This document shows positions 59,924 through 64,000 of a stretch of DNA of 64,000 bases, in pieces (the first letter of the stretch is position 1; every line of letters begins with the position of its first letter). This stretch comes from Tritrichomonas musculus (Eukaryota; Parabasalia; Tritrichomonadida; Tritrichomonadidae). The DNA lies in assembly GCA_039105265.1 (NCBI GenBank), contig JAPFFF010000019.1, forward strand, positions 1,272,501 to 1,336,500, in the 5' to 3' direction. The translations under genes were made by a program, and so were the position numbers. The notes below the pieces were generated by a model, which searched no databases, had not been told where the DNA came from, and saw only the letters and a list, made by a program, of their open reading frames with translations.

Positions 59924-61945
59924 ATGAAAAAGATGCCTGTTCCAAGAGACCAAAGATCTGATGTTAAAATTCCAGCTGGCTTTTTACCTGATCGAGAAAA
60001 ATCAGGACGTGCTTGTTTCCGTTGTAGTCATATAATCGAAGATTTTGGTGATGGACCTCGTCGGTGCACATTCAAATGTAGACGAGAAGATTTTAAAACA
60101 AGTTCACCTCAACATCACCAGCATCAATATAAACTTTCAAGAAATGATGATGATGGATTCCCAAAAGATTACGATGAAAGAAGGAAAAGAGCCAATTTTT
60201 CTGAAATTCAATCAATGATAACTCAATATGTCGGAAAACTTGCAGGGCAACTCGATATATCAATTGCAAAAAGTTCATCTTTATCAATGCGAGATTTTGT
60301 TCAAAATATATTAAAGTTAGGGATAAGGATAGGATTAACAGACCCATCACTTGATCTTTCAAGTGGATTTATACAAATATCGCAAAACAAGCTAAATAAT
60401 TCAATGAAAAAAGTTGCAGAAGAAAATGAAAATCATTTACAACATGTATTTTCTCAAAATATAAAATATGCTAATCTTTTAATGGACACAGGAACTGTGA
60501 ACAATTTCAAAGTTCTACATTTTGTAATTACAAATCCAAATTATCCCGAAATAATTTGGCCTTTTGACAATTATGAAAATACCAATAATGATGGCAGTCA
60601 ATATACTACAGTAATAACTGAAGTGTTAGCACATTTAGAGCAACAAGGAATAGAAGTTGTGTCAATTATCGCAGATCAGCAACCATCTCAAGTAAAAGGA
60701 ATATGTGATACAATAAAACAAGCAAAATCAAATATGATAAGATCTCTCATACATATTCCTTGTATTTCACATGCTGCAAACTTAATTTATGAAGAAGTAA
60801 TAACCTTAGCAGAATTTAAGCCATACCTTGAAGAAATTGATGATTTGATTGATTTCTGCAGGAATGAAGATGTTTATCAGCAACTCGAATTACTTTGTCC
60901 GACATTAATCAAAACTCGTTGGGTTTATCTTAGTGAAGTTTTAGATTTCATTGAAAAAAACAGTGAAAAAATAAATGATATTCGAATTGGTAATGGTCTA
61001 AATCCAATAAGTCTGCAGATAATAGAGTTTGCCATAATTTTAAGACCATTGATGAATTTTGTATATTATTCAGAAAGAAGAGATTGTAATCTTTATGAAA
61101 TTTTACCAAAAATAAAAGAAACATATGATTCGATTATCAGTACTGAAGGTTTTCTTACATGCAAAGAATCATTATATGTATACAAATTTGTTCTTGCAAC
61201 GTTTATTGCTAGGATTCAATCATTACCAATGAACGTATTTAAAACTACCTATGCGATATCACTAAAAGGGAGAGAGTATATTCGAAGAACTTTCAGTTAT
61301 AAGGTTGATTGCAAAAACTATAGCAATTTTAGTCAAAACGATAAACAAGAAAATGATTGCGATGATGATTCTCTTCAAGAAGAACAATTAATTCAATCTT
61401 TTGAATTTCCAAAATCAGAAGATTTAGAAGAGATAACCGAAATTGATGAAATTGGAAAACACATTTCTTTAAGAGAAGCTGCTAAACATACTCAAAAGCT
61501 GATGAGTACTCAAGAAAGACACTCTCAATTTATATCACTTCGAGAGAGCTTACTAAAAGATCCTAATCTTGTAGAATATGAATGGTTTGGTGATTTAATA
61601 CCAATTGCTGAAGAAACAATAAAAAATCAATTACTGCTTCTAGATGTTAAACAACCATTTCCTATCATTTTAAAACTTCGGAAATGGTGGTTTGATAAAA
61701 CTCTCCCAGATTTTTTATCAATTTCACGAAATGAAGACACAAATATTTATTGGAGAAGACTTTTGATGGATTCACGAGTTAAAGAACTTGCACACATTTG
61801 TCTTCGCTTTGCATCAATAGGATCATCTGAGGCCGACGTTGAAAGACTTTTTAGCATTCAAAAAAACATGTTAAGCTCAACAACTACAAATATTGGTACA
61901 GCAACTCTTCATTACAGATGCATTTTACATTGTACTAAACCTTAA
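59924..61945 (+). CDS. hAT-family transposase
   Basis: 673 residues, ATG at 59924. A four-cysteine zinc finger at the N-terminus (Cys31, Cys34, Cys48, Cys52: ACFRC...RRCTFKC) stands where hAT proteins usually have a BED finger. The RNase-H-like core shows Asp188 (LLMDTGTVNN) and Asp251 (IIADQQPSQ) as first and second catalytic acids, and the hAT-typical CxxH at Cys280-His283 (CISHAANLI). The C-terminal dimerisation region (about 590-665) ends with SSEADVERLFSIQKNML, the hAT hallmark. Full length, no internal stop, inside an element with perfect ends and target duplication, so it is a candidate active enzyme. Domestication is less likely, because ends and duplication are retained. Confidence 0.92.
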   Translation: MKKMPVPRDQRSDVKIPAGFLPDREKSGRACFRCSHIIEDFGDGPRRCTFKCRREDFKTSSPQHHQHQYKLSRNDDDGFPKDYDERRKRANFSEIQSMITQYVGKLAGQLDISIAKSSSLSMRDFVQNILKLGIRIGLTDPSLDLSSGFIQISQNKLNNSMKKVAEENENHLQHVFSQNIKYANLLMDTGTVNNFKVLHFVITNPNYPEIIWPFDNYENTNNDGSQYTTVITEVLAHLEQQGIEVVSIIADQQPSQVKGICDTIKQAKSNMIRSLIHIPCISHAANLIYEEVITLAEFKPYLEEIDDLIDFCRNEDVYQQLELLCPTLIKTRWVYLSEVLDFIEKNSEKINDIRIGNGLNPISLQIIEFAIILRPLMNFVYYSERRDCNLYEILPKIKETYDSIISTEGFLTCKESLYVYKFVLATFIARIQSLPMNVFKTTYAISLKGREYIRRTFSYKVDCKNYSNFSQNDKQENDCDDDSLQEEQLIQSFEFPKSEDLEEITEIDEIGKHISLREAAKHTQKLMSTQERHSQFISLRESLLKDPNLVEYEWFGDLIPIAEETIKNQLLLLDVKQPFPIILKLRKWWFDKTLPDFLSISRNEDTNIYWRRLLMDSRVKELAHICLRFASIGSSEADVERLFSIQKNMLSSTTTNIGTATLHYRCILHCTKP

Positions 61946-62334
61946 ATATTAGAAAGGTATAAAGTTCGAAATAAAGCAGACCTTTTTTTAATATTTTTAT
62001 TTCAAAAAGTTGACGATTCAATTCATTTTAAAATTTAAAAAAAAATGGTTACATTTTTGTTTCAAAATACTATGCCCTAATTTTTGCATCTCCTGGCATA
62101 AAAATGAGCTATATTTTAGATATAATAAAATCACAAAAGCCAATTATAAAAAAAAAATAAATCTGTTTGAGATATCGAGATCTCGGTAATTGATATCAAG
62201 TTTACAATTATTTTTATATCACATTTCATATCTTGATAATCGATAATCTCGATATCAGATTTGTAAACTGATAATCAAGTATCAGATGTAAAAAAGTGAC
62301 GTTTTTGATATCGATTCTCAAAATAACAAGTCTA

Positions 62335-62342
62335 AATCTATA
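62335..62342 (+). repeat. Right 8-bp target duplication of hAT element
   Basis: AATCTATA, partner of 59150-59157. Confidence 0.9.
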
Positions 62343-63942
62343 AAATAACTAAAAACAAGAAATAATAATAAAAATAAAAGTGTGATCAACATTTTAGTTT
62401 ATTAAAGTGGTTGCTAGCTTCAAATAAATCAATTAAACTTGAGAGTGCTACAAGCTAATTATAATTATATCTTCATAAATATTATTAGTTGAATTCTGCC
62501 AATCAGTACAAGGAAACTTTCTGTGGTGTAGTCAACTCTGTTTTAAATGTTCTTCACAACTTAATATGTTAAAAAAAAATATAGAATGATAAATTTAGAG
62601 TAGAATACATATTTAATTAACAATAAAAGCTTAAGCGGGCTTACTTTCTAGCTATTTAGTGATAATGAATACCAATTCTTGCTATTTGGCAAATAAATGT
62701 GAGCATTTTAAATATTTATTTGGTAAAAATTTTGGTGGAAATGAATTATCTTGGCTAAAATTGTAGACACAAGAGGAAGCTTGGCCAATAGATGAGCACA
62801 CAAATGTTAGAAAACCTTGATTTTGATCAAGAATAAGCAAAATTGCGCTTATTATAAAATAATATATGATAGACGTTTACTTTTGAAGGAATGACCAATA
62901 CAAAGTCAATAAAAAAATTGAATGAAAAAAGTAAAAAAAGTTCCAACTTAAAAATCTACCTCCTTTATTACAGTTGAAAAATATATAAAACCATAACCAT
63001 TTTCAAAAAAATCTTTTTACTTGTATTAATTTATTATTTTCTAATTCCTTCTTTACAATTTAGAGCAATTTACTTCAATATAAAAAATATATTCAAAAAT
63101 ATTTATTACCTACTCTCAAATTTTATAAAGAATTTGTTATTACATTCAATTTTCCAAAAACAATATTTACAAATTGAATGGGGGAAATTTATTCGTTACA
63201 TGAGATCATTTGAGGACAGTATAGAATAAACTCATAAGATGATAATATTAAAGATTACACTGTAATTTATTGACATATTACACGATTTAACAAAGCATTC
63301 AGTGCTTATTGTAACAAGTTTTATTGCTTTTTTTGAAATACTCTAAACTATGATGAGTTCTTTTTAAAAAAAATTATTGTGCAATTTATATTGTTTGTTA
63401 ATATTACATAATGACTGATCTTTTAAAAAAAAAGAATAACATAAAACATTAAATTTTTCTTAATTAATTGCACGTTTATAATACCAGATTCTACTATTGA
63501 TTCCTTATACCAAAATATTGAACTAAGGTCTAAATTAATATTGATTTGCGCTTTTCTATTTTATAAAGATATTACAAATACTATTCCTAAGAAAAAGTAA
63601 ATTTTTCAACATATAAAAAAACTATCATTTTTCTTTTTAGATTTTTAAATTTTTCAAATTTAAAGAATATTTATCAATATCCAAAAAAATTTTTGCTTAT
63701 AGGTATTTTTCTTTTTTAAATTGATTGTTTTGTTGATTTGAAAAAATCTAATATAAAATTTGATTATTTATCTTCTTTCTCATTGAATCATTTGTAAATT
63801 TCATTCAATTTAAAAAAAATCAATTCAATTATCAATATGATCATTAATTAACTTTTTGTTAAGCATCTATTTCAAAATAATCAATTTTTCTATTTCACAA
63901 CTTTTTCAATTGATTTATTTTAACTCAAAAACTATCTGTTTA
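62343..63942. other. Intergenic segment
   Basis: About 1.6 kb, AT-rich, no gene or repeat with clear borders. Slightly more complex sequence at 62480-62820 has stops in all frames. Confidence 0.45.
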
Positions 63943-64000
63943 ATGTCGTCAAACATTACGAAAGAATCTATTCTACAAGTTTTCGAGAGATGTGGCTCCG
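63943..64000 (+). CDS. Start of an unidentified gene, cut by the window edge
   Basis: ATG at 63943 opens a frame (MSSNITKESILQVFERCGS) that is still open at the last base. Codon composition changes abruptly from the AT-rich upstream. Only 19 codons are visible, so no function can be given. Confidence 0.5.
   Translation, partial: MSSNITKESILQVFERCGS

Larger units (their letters stand above)
59158..62334. mobile_element. hAT DNA transposon, apparently intact
   Basis: A 3177-bp element with 13-bp inverted ends (TAGACTTGTTATT at 59158-59170 and complement at 62322-62334) and an exact 8-bp target duplication AATCTATA (59150-59157 and 62335-62342), as in hAT elements. Subterminal regions are dense in short palindromic motifs (GATATCGAGATC, TATCGATAATC and similar at 59175-59280 and 62165-62315), typical hAT transposase-binding arrays. 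The single gene is an uninterrupted hAT-type transposase. Nothing seen here prevents activity. Confidence 0.92.

Noticed and set aside
1-64000. tRNA, rRNA or snRNA genes
   Set aside because: No stretch with tRNA box A/box B spacing, rRNA-like conservation or elevated GC was recognised by eye. A covariance-model search would be needed to exclude small RNAs.

Overview
The window looks like a piece of nuclear genome from a parabasalid (trichomonad) protist, most likely a Tritrichomonas-like species. The evidence is very AT-rich DNA with intron-less, widely spaced genes on both strands; a BspA-type leucine-rich surface protein, a giant single-pass surface protein and a Sel1-repeat protein; several flagellar genes; and a heavy load of cut-and-paste DNA transposons. 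The species assignment is inference.

Layout. 1-9.6 kb is transposon territory: a 2.2-kb non-autonomous element (301-2507) and a 5.4-kb Merlin/IS1595-type element (3205-8636), each with a perfect 8-bp target duplication, then a decayed inverted-repeat segment. 9.6-20 kb holds two secreted/surface membrane proteins separated by 2.5 kb that carries small hairpin elements. 20-36.5 kb is the conserved host block: an ARMC9-like LisH protein, an RCC1-repeat protein, a Sel1-repeat protein, an MFS (MFSD5-like) transporter, a DAW1/ODA16-like WD40 protein, a SHIPPO/STPG protein, an ER thioredoxin-like protein, a small acidic protein, a protein kinase and an RRM protein. 36465-41603 is a Kolobok-like element (TTAA duplication) that landed 10 bp upstream of the RRM gene's start codon. 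42-47 kb has a half-size ABCA transporter and a CFAP20-domain protein. 47.4-57.9 kb holds a relic and then a 9.3-kb element with about 75-bp terminal inverted repeats, carrying two tandem, decayed copies of a long fibre-like coding region; the second copy is split by a 1.36-kb TA-flanked transposon. 59158-62334 is an apparently intact hAT element. The window ends a few codons into another gene.

How the genes work together. ARMC9-like, DAW1/ODA16-like, SHIPPO/STPG and CFAP20-domain proteins are all ciliary/axonemal in other eukaryotes, which fits a multi-flagellated cell. The 2060-aa protein, the BspA-like protein and the ER thioredoxin-like protein belong to secretion and surface display. Nothing suggests operons.

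About 25 kb (roughly 40 percent) of the window lies inside mobile elements whose ends I could place. The least familiar is the 9.3-kb element at 48641-57922: no polymerase, integrase, ATPase or protease is recognisable, only fibre-like coiled-coil proteins. Its 5'-AG...CT-3' ends suggest a non-autonomous Maverick/Polinton derivative, but that placement is unproven.
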